Source: Thermoplasmatota archaeon (GTDB taxonomy: Archaea; Thermoplasmatota; E2; DHVEG-1). Taken from it: a DNA stretch of 64,000 nucleotides. Each line of letters begins with the position of its first letter. The first letter of the stretch is position 1. The stretch is from contig JAUXAU010000001.1 in the NCBI GenBank assembly GCA_030619765.1, positions 24,704-88,703 of the forward strand, given 5' to 3'. Made by a program: the position numbers and the translations under genes. A model generated the notes under the pieces. It ran no database searches and had not been told where the DNA came from. It saw only the letters and a program-made list of their open reading frames with translations. Positions 6,846 to 15,946 of the stretch are shown here, piece by piece.

Positions 6846-9378
6846 GATATCACAGGAAATAATTGATGCAGGTGGTGTTGCTGGTCGTAGGTTGACTGAA
6901 GCTGCTAAAAAGGCAGTAGAAAGACCTGGTCGGAAACCAAAGCAAGTTAAAAGCAACTGTGAGATTTGTGGTCTGGGAGAAACAAGTGTTTCTGATAGTG
7001 GTGTGCGCAGAAAAAAAGTTGTTAGCGTGCATTCTAAAGATGTAAGAATAATGCTGATTGCAGAATCTCCAGGAAGTGTAGAAATTGAGCGTAATGAACT
7101 ACTTGTAGGACCTGCTGGACAACTATCAGATAGGATTTTAGAAGATGGGAATCTTCCTAGGGGAGATGTTTTTGTTGCAAACATTTTGAAATGTCGCCCA
7201 TTAAATGACAGAGATCCTAAACCTAAAGAAATTAAAGCTTGCTTTCCTTTTTTGCTTGAAGAAATTCGTAAAGTAAAGCCTATAGTGATAATGCCACTTG
7301 GATCTCCTGCACTTAAAGCAATAACAGGCCTGACAAGTATTGAGCGTTGGGCAGGAAAAAGACTTTATTCAAGGATATATAACTGTTGGATCATTCCAAT
7401 GATTCACCCAAGTGCCATTCTGCGTAGAAAGCATCAAACTTTTGACAGTATTTTAGAATGGGACATGTTAGACTACAAGATATCTGTTAAGGCAGTGAAA
7501 GCAGCAAAGAAAAGTCAACATGCTATGAGAAGAATTTTAAAAGTTGATAAGAGATTGGTGGCATCAAAAGAAGAAGCGGCAATGTATTGTAGGCTATGTA
7601 AACAGGCGAAAGCATTTGCATTCGATTTTGAAACATACTTTGAGTTCAGTGAGTATATGAAGAAAGGTCTTACAAATTTCCCTGGGGATAAAATTGCTAA
7701 AGGTTTGGGGCTTTGTCGCCAGCCTGGCTTTGCAGTGTATATTCCAGAAGAGTTTCTTGATAAACAAATGTTAATGGATTTGTTTAGTTCTGAGAATATA
7801 AAAATTGCACACAACTTTAAATTTGATCAAGATGTGGCAGCTGAGCTGGGTATTGAAATAAAGGGAAAGCGGTTTGACACTATGCTTGCACATCATCTTA
7901 TAGATGAGAACCTGCCACATGGATTGGATGATCTTGAATGGGTGTATCTGGATAAGGGTGGCCGATTGAATGTTGCAGATGAGTATTATGATACACCTTA
8001 TTGGGATTCCATTTCACAAGAAATAATGTGTGATTATTGTTGTGATGACTGTGAAAGCGCATTTTTGTTGTTTGAGAGATTTCAAAAGATTCTAAAAGAA
8101 CAGCAACTTGATTATGTGTTTGAGAATATCTCTATGCCTTTAATTGATGTTGTCTCCAGTATGGAAAAGAATGGAGTGTATATAGATCAAGAAAAAACAC
8201 AACGGTTATCTGATTGTTGCACTGAGATTGCTGAGTTAGAACAAACTGTTGTTCACAATGCTGCTGGTGGAGAATTTAATATCAACTCTGGTCAGCAACT
8301 TGGGAATGTCCTCTACAAGAAACTTCGTCTGCCGGCAAAAAAGACTCCAAAAGGTAACTGGAAAACAGATGCTGATACTCTTGAGAATCTTATCCCATTT
8401 GATAAATCAAATATTATAAATCATGTCCTGGCTTATAAGAAGCAAAAAAAGATATTGTCAACTTATTGTAATCGCATCAAGAGAATGTTAAAGGATAGTG
8501 GAGATGGGAGAGCTCATTTTAAATATGTACAGCATGGAACTGTAACTGGAAGATTGTCCAGTGGCTTCCATCAATTCCCACGAGACAAGATGATAAGAGC
8601 TCAAATAGCTGCACCTCTTGGAAGGAAACTTATATCAACAGATTTTGAACAGATTGAACTTCGTATTGGTGCACTTATGTCAGGTGATAAAGAGTTGTTA
8701 AGAGCTTTTGAAACAGGTGAAGATATTCATAGATTTATAGCTGCACAAATTTATGAATGTTCTTTGGATGAAGTTACTGATGAAATGCGAACTAATGCTA
8801 AACGATTTGACTTTAGTGTATTCTATGGCGCTGGTGTGGGTTTAATTGTAGAATATTTTGGTGTAAGCCTTGAGAAGGCTCAGAAGTTGTATGATGCATT
8901 TTTTAATAGATTTAGAAGAGTGAAAGAATGGGCTCAAGAGCAATACGATTTTGTGAGTGAAATGAAATTTGTTGTTGATATTTTTGGTAGACGCAGACGA
9001 TTACCTGCAATAGATAGTGAAAATGAAGGATTCAGGGCAGAAGCAGAAAGGCAATCGATAAATAGCCCGGTTCAGGGTGGGGCTTCTGATTGTGCATGTA
9101 TTGCTTTAATAAGACTTTATGATCGTATCAAGAGAGAAGAATTAGATGCAAAGATTATTGCGTTTATTCATGATGAAATTATTCTTGAGGTGGATGATAG
9201 TATATCAGATTATTGTTGTAAGCTCGTTAAAGAAGAATGTGAGAGGCCAATTCCTCAAATTGATGTTCCTCTTAAAGTGGACATAAATGTTGTGCAGAAT
9301 TGGTGGGATGATCATGAATCTGGCACAAGATGGGATGAATATAAGGATGTAGAAAAGTTGAAAAAATTCTGGAGGTAA
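6820..9378 (+). CDS. Uracil-DNA glycosylase (family 4-like) fused to DNA polymerase A
   Basis: 852 residues, TTG start after GAGGAG. Residues 45-225 are a family 4-like UDG: LIAESPGSVE, VGPAGQL, NILKCRPLNDRDPKP and MIHPSAILR, with four cysteines (47, 50, 125, 141) placed as in the Fe-S-binding members. Residues 265-420 are a DEDDy 3'-5' exonuclease: AFDFETYF, KIAHNFKFDQD, and YCCDDCESA. Residues 440-850 are a family A polymerase: motif A STDFEQIELRIG, motif B RTNAKRFDFSVFYGAG (Phe at the position that affects dideoxynucleotide use, Tyr kept), motif C FIHDEIILE. The 5'-nuclease domain of Pol I is absent. The fusion suggests uracil removal coupled to the replisome. Confidence 0.93.
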   Translation: MARVIKRSEISQEIIDAGGVAGRRLTEAAKKAVERPGRKPKQVKSNCEICGLGETSVSDSGVRRKKVVSVHSKDVRIMLIAESPGSVEIERNELLVGPAGQLSDRILEDGNLPRGDVFVANILKCRPLNDRDPKPKEIKACFPFLLEEIRKVKPIVIMPLGSPALKAITGLTSIERWAGKRLYSRIYNCWIIPMIHPSAILRRKHQTFDSILEWDMLDYKISVKAVKAAKKSQHAMRRILKVDKRLVASKEEAAMYCRLCKQAKAFAFDFETYFEFSEYMKKGLTNFPGDKIAKGLGLCRQPGFAVYIPEEFLDKQMLMDLFSSENIKIAHNFKFDQDVAAELGIEIKGKRFDTMLAHHLIDENLPHGLDDLEWVYLDKGGRLNVADEYYDTPYWDSISQEIMCDYCCDDCESAFLLFERFQKILKEQQLDYVFENISMPLIDVVSSMEKNGVYIDQEKTQRLSDCCTEIAELEQTVVHNAAGGEFNINSGQQLGNVLYKKLRLPAKKTPKGNWKTDADTLENLIPFDKSNIINHVLAYKKQKKILSTYCNRIKRMLKDSGDGRAHFKYVQHGTVTGRLSSGFHQFPRDKMIRAQIAAPLGRKLISTDFEQIELRIGALMSGDKELLRAFETGEDIHRFIAAQIYECSLDEVTDEMRTNAKRFDFSVFYGAGVGLIVEYFGVSLEKAQKLYDAFFNRFRRVKEWAQEQYDFVSEMKFVVDIFGRRRRLPAIDSENEGFRAEAERQSINSPVQGGASDCACIALIRLYDRIKREELDAKIIAFIHDEIILEVDDSISDYCCKLVKEECERPIPQIDVPLKVDINVVQNWWDDHESGTRWDEYKDVEKLKKFWR

Positions 9379-9382
9379 TGTA

Positions 9383-9565
9383 ATGAAACAGTGTTCCAAA
9401 AAAGCAATACAAAAGTTGCAAGAACGAATTCCTTTGAATATAGGGATAAGAGTTAATGTTGGGAAGGCAAAAGAAGATTATGCAGAATCTATGGGAAAAG
9501 TTGTTGAAGAGTTATCAGACAATGAGAAAAAGCAGGCTATTTTAGATGCTGTTTTGGCCTCGTAA
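9383..9565 (+). CDS. Small protein matching a segment of the phage's own tape measure protein
   Basis: 60 residues, ATG after GGAGGTAATGT. Residues 26-60 align without gaps to residues 175-209 of the tape measure protein at 58471, with 24 of 35 identities: VGKAKEDYAESMGKVVEELS here against IGKANEVYAESIGKTVRQLS there. The similarity stops exactly at the last residue. The DNA also matches well (for example GAGAAAAAGCAGGC in both). It is probably a duplicated piece of the tape measure gene that kept or gained a ribosome site. Role unknown. Confidence 0.6.
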   Translation: MKQCSKKAIQKLQERIPLNIGIRVNVGKAKEDYAESMGKVVEELSDNEKKQAILDAVLAS

Positions 9566-9594
9566 TTATGTGGTAAGAAAGTAGGAGTAGCAAA

Positions 9595-10116
9595 TTGGAA
9601 GATTTATTACAATGGTTGAAAAATAAACATCAAAAATTAGAAGAAAAAATGAAAGTGCTGTTTGGTGATGAAATTTCTTTTGCAGAATTAAATAAGAGAA
9701 TGGCTAATTATGGCTCTGATTATGCTTGGGCAATAGCAGAAGATTCAATTGCAGAAGAAGTCTACAGAAAGAAAAAACTTGCTTTTGATCAGTGGCTAGA
9801 TAGACTCCTTGCTATTGCAAAAACAGAAGATCCGAAACAGGCAGTGAAAGCATTGCAAGCGATCATTGCTGCAGAAAATAAAGAAGAATGGATTAAGTGG
9901 AAACATGAACTTTTGCAGCTTGAACTACGAAAAAATGCACGATCAATGTTTATAAAAGTCTGGGGAAACATGAAGGATATTTACATAGAACTTGCACGAA
10001 ATATGCGTGCTGATTATCAGTCTTCAGGTGGAGTTTCCATTGGGGAGACTGGTAAACAAAGAGTAGCAAAAATTAAACGAATAAGGAGATTAAGTAATGA
10101 ATCTGAAAAAGCTTAG
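9595..10116 (+). CDS. Conserved-looking helical protein, unknown
   Basis: 173 residues, TTG start with AGGAG about 9 bases upstream. It is charged and helical throughout, with heptad-like stretches and no cysteines or membrane segments. It lies between the polymerase and a possible ssDNA-binding protein and overlaps the latter by 20 bases, so a replication accessory role is likely but not shown. Confidence 0.6.
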   Translation: MEDLLQWLKNKHQKLEEKMKVLFGDEISFAELNKRMANYGSDYAWAIAEDSIAEEVYRKKKLAFDQWLDRLLAIAKTEDPKQAVKALQAIIAAENKEEWIKWKHELLQLELRKNARSMFIKVWGNMKDIYIELARNMRADYQSSGGVSIGETGKQRVAKIKRIRRLSNESEKA

Positions 10117-11083
10117 GGAATATAAGCAAAGGATTGACAAAAATAGAGCATCTAGTGGAGGATTTTCAGATGAGCTGAAGTATGTCATACAATCAGGAGC
10201 AAATGTTGTCAGACTCGTGGGGGATCCTCAACTCTGCATTAGAGCATGGATTTTAGGTGATGACAATAAACCATCTCCTTATGCGTTTGAGCAGGATGGG
10301 TTGTGGATGAGTATGTTAAAAGATGTGCTGGATTATACTATGGAAAAAGATAGTGATGGTGACTGGCATCGTCGTTATGTACTTGCTGATACACAACCTC
10401 ATATTCTAAAAATGGTACGTGATGAAGGATGGGATACTAAAGAAAGGTATCTCATGAATTGTATCCCCAGAGATAATCCTATGGCACATTTGAAGAAACA
10501 TGCTGTGTTGTTAGTTCAATCAGAAGCAGATATTGGGATAGGGCCCATGGCATTTACGGAGTTTGAAAAAGTTGCAGAGAATTATGGCGATCCTGAAACT
10601 TATGATGTTGTATTTAAGAAGGAAGGATCAAAGTTGAAGACAAAGTATGATTGTCAGATGGCAGTAAAGTCAAATGAGGATTATGGTGCGAAAGTTGTAG
10701 AGGGACCTTTGAATAAGGAAGAGGCTGTGTATGAGTTGTACAACTTGGAGGAAATTGTAAAGCCCACTTCTGCAAGTACTATTTTAAAAAACTTTCGTGA
10801 TAGAATTGCATCAATAGATGAAGCTTTACAAACTAACTATGTAGATGAGTGGGAAAAGTTGGCACAGGAAGAAGGTGGAGAGGAGTCTAAAGAAGTTGAG
10901 GTGGAAACAGTTAGAGCTCCAGCAAAAGGAAGGGTAAGGAAGAAAAAAGAAGATGAGGATCCAATTAAAGCAGCGTTTCCTAAGAATGCAAAGTTGTTGC
11001 CTTGCGACGCGTGTGCAAAAGAATTCCCATCAGATATGACAAGCTGTCCTTATTGTGGGGCAGAATATACTTTGGAGGATTAG
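10097..11083 (+). CDS. Possible ssDNA-binding protein with C-terminal zinc ribbon
   Basis: 328 residues. The N-terminal 230 residues look like a beta-rich domain beginning SGANVVRLVGDP, a pattern like that of gp32-type phage ssDNA-binding proteins (a strand followed by arginine and aromatic residues such as IRAWILG). Residues 255-300 are an acidic/basic linker (EEGGEESKEVEVE, then KGRVRKKKEDED), and the end is a zinc ribbon, LPCDACAKEF...CPYCG. The acidic-tail layout and its place between polymerase and SbcCD fit an ssDNA-binding or recombination-mediator protein; no family signature is decisive. Confidence 0.5.
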   Translation: MNLKKLREYKQRIDKNRASSGGFSDELKYVIQSGANVVRLVGDPQLCIRAWILGDDNKPSPYAFEQDGLWMSMLKDVLDYTMEKDSDGDWHRRYVLADTQPHILKMVRDEGWDTKERYLMNCIPRDNPMAHLKKHAVLLVQSEADIGIGPMAFTEFEKVAENYGDPETYDVVFKKEGSKLKTKYDCQMAVKSNEDYGAKVVEGPLNKEEAVYELYNLEEIVKPTSASTILKNFRDRIASIDEALQTNYVDEWEKLAQEEGGEESKEVEVETVRAPAKGRVRKKKEDEDPIKAAFPKNAKLLPCDACAKEFPSDMTSCPYCGAEYTLED

Positions 11084-11284
11084 ATGAATGTTAAAGAAAT
11101 CACTTTTGGTTTTGGTTATACAATGAAAATGGATGATGGTGGGTATGTGAAATCATCATATTCATCAATGAGAACTTTAGAACCTGGTGAAGTTGAAGAG
11201 GAAATTCGTGAGGAACTTGCTGAAGATGTGATTCAATTTGTTGTTGATAAAATCACAGGCTTTATAGAGGAGCTAAAAGAATGA
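11084..11284 (+). CDS. Small acidic protein, unknown
   Basis: 66 residues, starting directly after the preceding stop and overlapping the SbcD-like start by 4 bases. The C-terminal half is acidic and helical (EEEIREELAEDVIQFVVDK). No family recognised. Tight packing supports a real gene. Confidence 0.6.
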   Translation: MNVKEITFGFGYTMKMDDGGYVKSSYSSMRTLEPGEVEEEIREELAEDVIQFVVDKITGFIEELKE

Positions 11285-12360
11285 AAGTAGGAGCGATCGC
11301 TGATTTACATTTTGGTAAGAATGTTGATGGTAATGCAAGACTTGATAGGAATGAGGAAACTTTTAGACAGCTAGAGAAAGCTTGTAAACTTCTTTGTACA
11401 GAGAAAGTGGATGCTATAGTTGTATTAGGGGATCTTTCTCATTCAAATCATCCATCAATAGGTGCAAATAATTATATTCGTGATGCACTGTCACTTTTGG
11501 ATTCTAAATCTATTCCAACTTTAGTGTTTCCTGGGAACCATGATTATACCCATGAAGGGAATCATGTGTTACAACCTTTCATGACGAACCAGTATCAAAA
11601 TGTTGCAATAAGAGATGAGTCTTGTAAATGGTATGAAATGTGTGTTGTCCCTCACGCGCCAAGAGGAACATTTGTGGATGTAAAAAGCAATGATGAGTAT
11701 AAACAAGCTGTAAGTGATGGACTTCGTAATGTGTTAAGGGCGTTCCCGTCTGATATTCTTTTGACTCATGCTCAAATTTCTGGGGCAGAAGTTGGTGAGA
11801 ATTATATGTTTGAAAGCGGTGCTTTAGAATTGGAGACTGTTTCAAGAATAAGGTTGATTGTTGCTGGAGACATCCATAAAAGGCAGTTGTATAGAATAGG
11901 AGAAACTGTAATATGTTATCCAGGTAGCTTAACACAGACAGATTATGGAGAGAAAGGACAAAAGAAGGGAGTGGCTATATTCGATACAGAAACGTTTGAT
12001 GTAGAGCTTATGGAAGTTAAAGGATATATACAGTATTATAATCTAAAATTTGATACTGTAAATCAAGTAGATGAAGTAGAAAAACATGTTTGGGAAAAGT
12101 GTATTGTGAATGTGGAAGTTTCAGACGAAGCTCAAAAGGCTTCAATAGTTCAAAAAATACTTGAGAAAAATCCATTATCTATTAGAGATATCAGTGTTGC
12201 AGAACATGAAGATGTTAAGCAAGTTTCTGAACTTGCATCTTTAAATTACAAGGAGCAACTTAAAGAGTATTTGAACAGTAGTGATTTTAATAGTACTGAT
12301 TGCGATCGTTTACAAACTCTTGCAGAGAATGTAATGGAGGAAGTACATGATAATAAATAG
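11281..12360 (+). CDS. SbcD/Mre11-type exonuclease subunit (T4 gp47-like)
   Basis: 359 residues. Metallophosphoesterase motifs occur in order: ADLHFG (D8, H10), VLGDLSH (about 48-54), PGNHDYTHEG (about 79-88), THAQISG, and AGDIHKRQL (about 195). With the SbcC/Rad50-like ATPase encoded next, it would form the nuclease complex that processes DNA ends for recombination-dependent replication. It overlaps the partner gene by 14 bases. Confidence 0.93.
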   Translation: MKVGAIADLHFGKNVDGNARLDRNEETFRQLEKACKLLCTEKVDAIVVLGDLSHSNHPSIGANNYIRDALSLLDSKSIPTLVFPGNHDYTHEGNHVLQPFMTNQYQNVAIRDESCKWYEMCVVPHAPRGTFVDVKSNDEYKQAVSDGLRNVLRAFPSDILLTHAQISGAEVGENYMFESGALELETVSRIRLIVAGDIHKRQLYRIGETVICYPGSLTQTDYGEKGQKKGVAIFDTETFDVELMEVKGYIQYYNLKFDTVNQVDEVEKHVWEKCIVNVEVSDEAQKASIVQKILEKNPLSIRDISVAEHEDVKQVSELASLNYKEQLKEYLNSSDFNSTDCDRLQTLAENVMEEVHDNK

Positions 12361-14338
12361 GATAAGAGTGAAGAACTTTGGATCATTTATTGAAGCTGAA
12401 TATTGTCCACAGAAAGGAATAACTGGAATTTTTGGTGATTGCGGTACAAAAGAAGCTTCAAATGGATCTGGAAAGAGTACTTTGCTAGAAGCAATTTTGT
12501 TTGCACTTTATGGTAAGTCTGCAAGGGGAAATCTTCAAGATGTTTATTCAGATTATGGAACAGATGATTTGGAAGTTGAACTTGAATTTTCTTTGTGGAA
12601 TAATTATTATAGAATTCTTAGAACATGGAGTCCTAAAGGAGGAAGCTTTTTAAAGTTGTATGAAGATAAGAAACCATTCGAAGGGAACATTGATGAGGTA
12701 CAAGGAAGAATATTGGAAATTATTAAGTTGCCATATTCTGTATTTATTGCAATATCGTTTTTCTTGCAGGGAAAGGGGAATCTGTTTACAGCAGCTAAAT
12801 CAGCACCGCGATTAGAATATGTGAGAGAGATACTACTGCTATCCTTTTGGGATAAATGTTATGATTTGACAAGTAAGAAGCTACGCACATACGAAAGCGA
12901 TCAGGTAAAATGTCAGAATTTAGTTGCTGCAGAAAAATTGTATATATCAGAACATGAGGGAAGCTTTTCTGAGGATAGCTTGAAAGAGTTGAAAATAAAA
13001 AAAGAAAAGTGGGGAAAGAAGGTTGCTGAACTTGTAGTGGAACAGAAAGCACTTTTGGAACTAAAGCAATCACAACAGGATACATTGGGTCAGATAAATG
13101 TTGTTAATGAAAAAATTGAATTGAATAGGAAAGTGCTGGATCGGATTTTGAGTGCAAAATCTGATCTTACAGATGCACTAAAGCGAATTCATGTAAGAAC
13201 TCCTGCAAAAGTATATCGCTTTGTAGATGGATTATCGTCTAAAGATGTTCAAAAAGATAAGTATCAGCTTACAAGAGAACTGGCTGAAGTGAATATTCTT
13301 TTGAAGCAGGAACAAAGTTTTCTGTCTTCAGCTCCTGATAAGGCATGTCCAACTTGTAGAAGACCTGTTGAAAAAGGTGATTTAGATGGATTAAAACAAG
13401 AAGCACTTAAGAAGAAGGATGCCTTAGATGTAGCAAGAAGAAATTTTGTTAGTAAGATTAAAGAGGATGATGAATCTTTAGAAGTGCTTGAAACATATCA
13501 ATCAGATAATTTGAGAGCACCACAGATCCTTCAGGACAAGTTAAGTCAGTTGCAATTGTCGAAGCAGTTGAAAAAAGCAGATGATGATGTTTTGAATGTA
13601 AGTAATGAAATGGCACATTTTAAAAAGACACTTTCAGACTTGAATCAAAGTCTGGGTGATATGGCTGAGATAGATAAACAAATTCAAGAGACGGAAAGTG
13701 CAAGAAGTCGTGCAGATTCTATCTGTAATAAAACAGATGCTCAAATAACATCAATAGAGATTATAAAAACGCATATAGAAAAAGCACAAAACAAGTTGAA
13801 GCAATTTGAATTTGAGCTTGATGCGGCCGGCTGTTTGGTAAGGGATTTTAAAGTATTGAAAGGTGTGTTTTCTAAAACAGGTATATCGTTTTTTGTTATT
13901 CAACAAGTTGTGAAACAAGAATTGGAGAAACTGGCCAATGAATTTTTGAGACAACTGTCTACATTCAGGGTACAATTTGCATTTGAATCGTCAACAGGTA
14001 AACCAACACTCGATATTATTATTTGTAACGGACAGATTAAAAGAAAATATGAGACTTATAGTGGAGGCGAAAAAGCGCTGATAGATTTTTCAATCCGTAT
14101 GGCTTTGAGCGAGCTGTTAAGTAAAAGAAAAGTTGGTGGTCGTGTAGAGTTTGTTGTGCTGGATGAAATTTTCGGTGCACTGGATTCAAAAAATAAAGGT
14201 GCGTTAGAAACAATGTTAGCTATGTTAAGAAAACGGTTTGAACAATTATTTGTAGTGTCGCATATTCCATTGGATATTTCGTTTGATAGTATAGTTGTGG
14301 TGAAAAAGCGGAATGAAGTTAGTGAGCTAGTGATGTAA
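12347..14338 (+). CDS. SbcC/Rad50-type ATPase subunit (T4 gp46-like)
   Basis: 663 residues. Walker A NGSGKST (39-45), a long coiled coil (about 170-500) interrupted by a zinc hook ACPTCRRP (about 333-340), ABC signature YSGGEKALIDFSIRMAL (about 570) and Walker B VEFVVLDEIFGALD (about 600). The coiled coil is short compared with cellular Rad50, as in phage gp46. It partners the preceding nuclease. The pentamer array lies directly after its stop codon. Confidence 0.94.
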   Translation: MIINRIRVKNFGSFIEAEYCPQKGITGIFGDCGTKEASNGSGKSTLLEAILFALYGKSARGNLQDVYSDYGTDDLEVELEFSLWNNYYRILRTWSPKGGSFLKLYEDKKPFEGNIDEVQGRILEIIKLPYSVFIAISFFLQGKGNLFTAAKSAPRLEYVREILLLSFWDKCYDLTSKKLRTYESDQVKCQNLVAAEKLYISEHEGSFSEDSLKELKIKKEKWGKKVAELVVEQKALLELKQSQQDTLGQINVVNEKIELNRKVLDRILSAKSDLTDALKRIHVRTPAKVYRFVDGLSSKDVQKDKYQLTRELAEVNILLKQEQSFLSSAPDKACPTCRRPVEKGDLDGLKQEALKKKDALDVARRNFVSKIKEDDESLEVLETYQSDNLRAPQILQDKLSQLQLSKQLKKADDDVLNVSNEMAHFKKTLSDLNQSLGDMAEIDKQIQETESARSRADSICNKTDAQITSIEIIKTHIEKAQNKLKQFEFELDAAGCLVRDFKVLKGVFSKTGISFFVIQQVVKQELEKLANEFLRQLSTFRVQFAFESSTGKPTLDIIICNGQIKRKYETYSGGEKALIDFSIRMALSELLSKRKVGGRVEFVVLDEIFGALDSKNKGALETMLAMLRKRFEQLFVVSHIPLDISFDSIVVVKKRNEVSELVM

Positions 14339-14341
14339 TAC

Positions 14342-14541
14342 GGTTCGGTTTGGTAAGGCGAGGTATGGTGAGGTAAAGTGGGGTATGATTGGGTCTGGTA
14401 TGATGTGGTAAGGTAGGGTTTGGTGAGGAATGAGTGAAATAAATTTGACAATATGTGGTAAGGCATGGTCGGGTATGGTAGGGTGATGTTTGGTCGGGTC
14501 GGGTGAGGTGCGGTATGGTAGGGTCTGGTAAGGTGAGGTAG
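14342..14541 (+). repeat. Phased GGTNN pentamer array with AT-rich centre
   Basis: Nineteen pentamers (14342-14436), a 20-base AT-rich interruption containing TTTGACAATAT, then 17 pentamers (14457-14541). Most pentamers are GGTNN, and the last two bases vary freely (AA, AT, GA, AG, TT, CG, CT). The interruption is exactly four pentamers long, so the 5-base phase is kept across the whole element. A simple slipped repeat would not vary at fixed positions, so GGT at 5-base spacing appears selected. It sits between the SbcC-like gene and recA/uvsX. GT-rich iterons around an AT-rich core could be a replication origin or a recombinase-loading site; no function is shown. Confidence 0.85.
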
Positions 14542-14561
14542 GGATTCAAAAGGGGGAGATT

Positions 14562-15629
14562 TTGATATCAAAAGATCTACAAAAAATGCTGGATAAGCAA
14601 TTCGGTCCTGGCAAAGTTGTCCAGGCAAAAGATGCAAAGGCTCTTGCTTATGAACGGTTACCATCAGGTTCTGTACAATTAGATAGGGCTTTAGGTGGTG
14701 GATTTCCTCTAGGAAGGATTATAGAATTTCTGGGACTGGAGGGTCATGGAAAAACGACGGTGCTTTTAAAAACTATTGCAGAAAATCAAAAGGCCGGACG
14801 AACTTGTGCACTTGTTGCTACAGAGGAATTCGATACAAAATTTGCTCGAACTCTTGGGGTTAATTTGGATGAATTAGAGCTTAGTGTTCCTGAATCTTTA
14901 GAAGAAATGATTGATCTTGTAGAGGTGTTAGTTGCTTCAAGGGAAATTGTTGTTATTGGAATTGATTCAATTACTGGTGGATTGCCTTTATTTGTACAGG
15001 AAAGAAGTGCAGATGAGCCTACAAGAGGGGTTGAAGCAAAGTTGAATAATTTATTCTGTCGAAAAGTTGTTACCGCGATGGCACCTGGAAATTTAACAAA
15101 GAAAGAGAATAGGCCTTGGTGTACTGTTATTTATACAAATCAATTGAGAGCTACTATGGGTAGTAGTAAATTTCCCTTACCTCCTGAAGCTGGTGGTGGA
15201 ATGGGCCTTAAGTTTTTTAAATCTATTAGTGTATTTTTTAGGAGATTGCAATGGATAAATAATGTGGGTAAAGTAGCTAAAGCATCAAAAGATAAGAAAT
15301 GGGGACAGACAATTATGTTTATGGCAAAAAAGAATAAAACTTTTATCCCGTACGGAATGGGTGAGATTGACTTTTATTTTAGGGATTCTAAAGTTGTTAG
15401 AGCAGGGCAATATGATTCCTTAAGAGAGTTAATTGCATTAGCAACTGAGCTTAATGTGATTAAACAAAAGGGGTCATATTTTTATATTGCAAATGAAAGG
15501 TTTCAAGGTAAGGAGATTTTAATAGATGCTTTAAGAGCTGATATGGGTATAATGCAACTGCTGAAGGACTCATGTAACCTACCATTCTGGTATTATGAGA
15601 TTAAAAAGAAGAGGGAGATTGCATTGTGA
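14562..15629 (+). CDS. uvsX: RecA/UvsX-type recombinase
   Basis: 355 residues, TTG start after GGGGGAGA. RecA fold: Walker A GLEGHGKTT (58-66), ATEEFD, Walker B VVIGIDSI, and TVIYTNQLR followed by PEAGGGMGLKFFKS, which corresponds to the L2 and adjoining region of RecA. It would form filaments on ssDNA for strand exchange in recombination-dependent replication, with the neighbouring SbcCD and RuvC-like proteins. Phage members are usually named UvsX. Confidence 0.93.
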   Translation: MISKDLQKMLDKQFGPGKVVQAKDAKALAYERLPSGSVQLDRALGGGFPLGRIIEFLGLEGHGKTTVLLKTIAENQKAGRTCALVATEEFDTKFARTLGVNLDELELSVPESLEEMIDLVEVLVASREIVVIGIDSITGGLPLFVQERSADEPTRGVEAKLNNLFCRKVVTAMAPGNLTKKENRPWCTVIYTNQLRATMGSSKFPLPPEAGGGMGLKFFKSISVFFRRLQWINNVGKVAKASKDKKWGQTIMFMAKKNKTFIPYGMGEIDFYFRDSKVVRAGQYDSLRELIALATELNVIKQKGSYFYIANERFQGKEILIDALRADMGIMQLLKDSCNLPFWYYEIKKKREIAL

Positions 15630-15940
15630 AAACTCCAAAATGGTTGGACAAAGATCGAAGAAAAAAAGAAAGTATTAAACAAGAAAGAGATGTTGCAGAA
15701 CATGTAAAGGGTCGTGCTCATCTGGCTTCAGGTGCGCCATGGTTTGACAAAGGTGATGTGAACAACCAAACATGTTTAATTTCTTGTAAACAAACAAAGC
15801 ACGCAGTATTCCGATTGTCTTTAAGGGATTTAAAGGAGATAGAAAATCAAGCAAGAAAAAAAGGTTTGTTGCCTGTAATGTTTGTATGTATATCAGGGGA
15901 TGAATATGTTATCCTTAGAAAGGATGATTTGAGTTGGTGA
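15626..15940 (+). CDS. Small PD-(D/E)XK-type nuclease, resolvase-like
   Basis: 104 residues, GTG start overlapping the recombinase stop. The motif series E (QERDVAEHVKG), then KGDVNNQTCLISCKQTKHA gives the D...xxK pattern (D near 44, CxK near 54) of PDDEXK nucleases such as Hjc or small phage endonucleases; SLRDLKEIENQARKKGLLPV and YVILRKDDL match the later helix and strand. It could act on recombination intermediates. Structure-type call, not a precise family. Confidence 0.65.
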   Translation: MKTPKWLDKDRRKKESIKQERDVAEHVKGRAHLASGAPWFDKGDVNNQTCLISCKQTKHAVFRLSLRDLKEIENQARKKGLLPVMFVCISGDEYVILRKDDLSW

Positions 15941-15946
15941 AAGGGT

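Noticed and set aside
14056-14664. Minus-strand proline/threonine-rich ORFs
   Set aside because: Created by the GGTNN repeat read backwards; no start signals, and they overlap the SbcC-like and UvsX genes.
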